Shown here in pieces: positions 6,084 to 6,448 of a DNA stretch of 6,448 nucleotides (the first letter of the stretch is position 1; each line of letters starts with the position of its first letter). This DNA is from Planctomycetota bacterium (GTDB taxonomy: Bacteria > Planctomycetota > UBA11346), in NCBI GenBank assembly GCA_024641365.1, contig JAHEDF010000231.1:1-6448 (forward strand), read 5' to 3'. Position numbers and translations under genes: made by a program. The notes below the pieces were generated by a model that saw only the letters and a program-made list of their open reading frames with translations, was not told the DNA's origin and searched no databases.

Positions 6084-6448
6084 ATGAGTGAAACAGGAAC
6101 GCTCGTGCGTCTCCAAGCAGTTAAGACCCCTGAGCAGGTGGCGTGGTTGGCCCTGTCTGTCGTGAAGGAAGAAGATCCGCGCCAAGTGCGCATAGACATA
6201 GATCCCATCGCTGCAGTGAAACGTGATACGACAAGTTTTTTGCATGAGCTAACCGATTTACAGGCCAAAGTTATTAAATCAGAAATTGTTGGTGGCATAT
6301 TAATGGGACGTAAACAATTAAAAGGTCTAGGCATGACCGTGCGATTATTATTTCTAGGTGGTAGCTATGGCGATAATGCGCGCGTTGCAGAAATTGCATC
6401 AGTTGCGTATGCCGTCGCTGCACATGTTGCTGTCGTATATAGTTTGGG
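6084..6448 (+). CDS. Unrecognised protein, 5' part only (runs off the window)
   Basis: Open for 121 codons from ATG 6084 to the window end with no stop, so the gene is cut by the edge. I do not recognise the family. The N-terminal part (MSETGTLVRLQAVKTPEQVA) has no signal peptide. The middle is charged and mostly helical in pattern (DTTSFLHELTDLQAKV near 48-63). The end of the visible part alternates hydrophobic strand-like and Ala-rich helix-like pieces (VRLLFLGGSYGDNARVAEIA, then SVAYAVAAHVAVVYSLG), suggesting an alpha/beta cytosolic domain and not a membrane helix. It is divergent from the kinase gene across 188 nt that hold two inverted repeats, so it may share regulation with it. The good ribosome binding site and codon use like the neighbouring genes support it being coding. 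Confidence 0.7.
   Translation, partial: MSETGTLVRLQAVKTPEQVAWLALSVVKEEDPRQVRIDIDPIAAVKRDTTSFLHELTDLQAKVIKSEIVGGILMGRKQLKGLGMTVRLLFLGGSYGDNARVAEIASVAYAVAAHVAVVYSL

Noticed and set aside
5888..6334. 148-codon - strand open frame across the divergent region
   Set aside because: It runs antisense to the well-started gene at 6084 and through the two inverted repeats; the product has no domain-like pattern.

Overview
The window comes from a bacterium with a diderm-type gene set: a type IV pilus ATPase-fold protein (PilM), an RluA-family pseudouridine synthase, a RodA-type glycan polymerase, and a eukaryotic-like Ser/Thr kinase fused to a DUF4388/PATAN-type domain. Composition is moderate, with heavy use of TTA for leucine. 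The mix of PilM, peptidoglycan elongation and Hanks-type kinases, plus a possible LacI-type tail at the left edge, would fit the PVC group (Lentisphaerota, Kiritimatiellota or relatives). It would also fit other kinase-rich phyla. This placement is a guess from gene content, not a measurement.

Layout. 1-107 is probably the 3' end of a + strand gene, perhaps a LacI-like regulator. 108-209 is a leader with no gene. 210-1763 (+) is pilM, closed by a GAAA-loop hairpin terminator at 1792-1824. 1898-2890 (+) is an RluA-family pseudouridine synthase, followed after 7 nt by a RodA/FtsW-family gene at 2898-4097 (+), so these two are very likely co-transcribed. 4126-4235 is a long imperfect palindrome that fills nearly the whole gap to the convergent kinase gene (4234-5895, -). 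5896-6083 is a divergent intergenic region holding two adjacent inverted repeats. 6084 to the end (+) is the 5' part of an unrecognised gene with a good ribosome binding site.

How the genes relate. PilM, RodA and the kinase all belong to envelope, surface or signalling biology, but they lie in separate transcription units, and nothing in the sequence ties them into one system. pilM is not followed by pilN, pilO, pilP or pilQ. rodA is paired with an RNA-modification gene and not with a PBP2 gene. The divergent kinase / unknown-gene pair shares a structured intergenic region and is the only arrangement that hints at a joint regulatory role. I see no clear new defence, mobile or biosynthetic system. 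The most unusual non-coding items are the 110-bp palindrome between rodA and the kinase and the paired hairpins in the divergent region.
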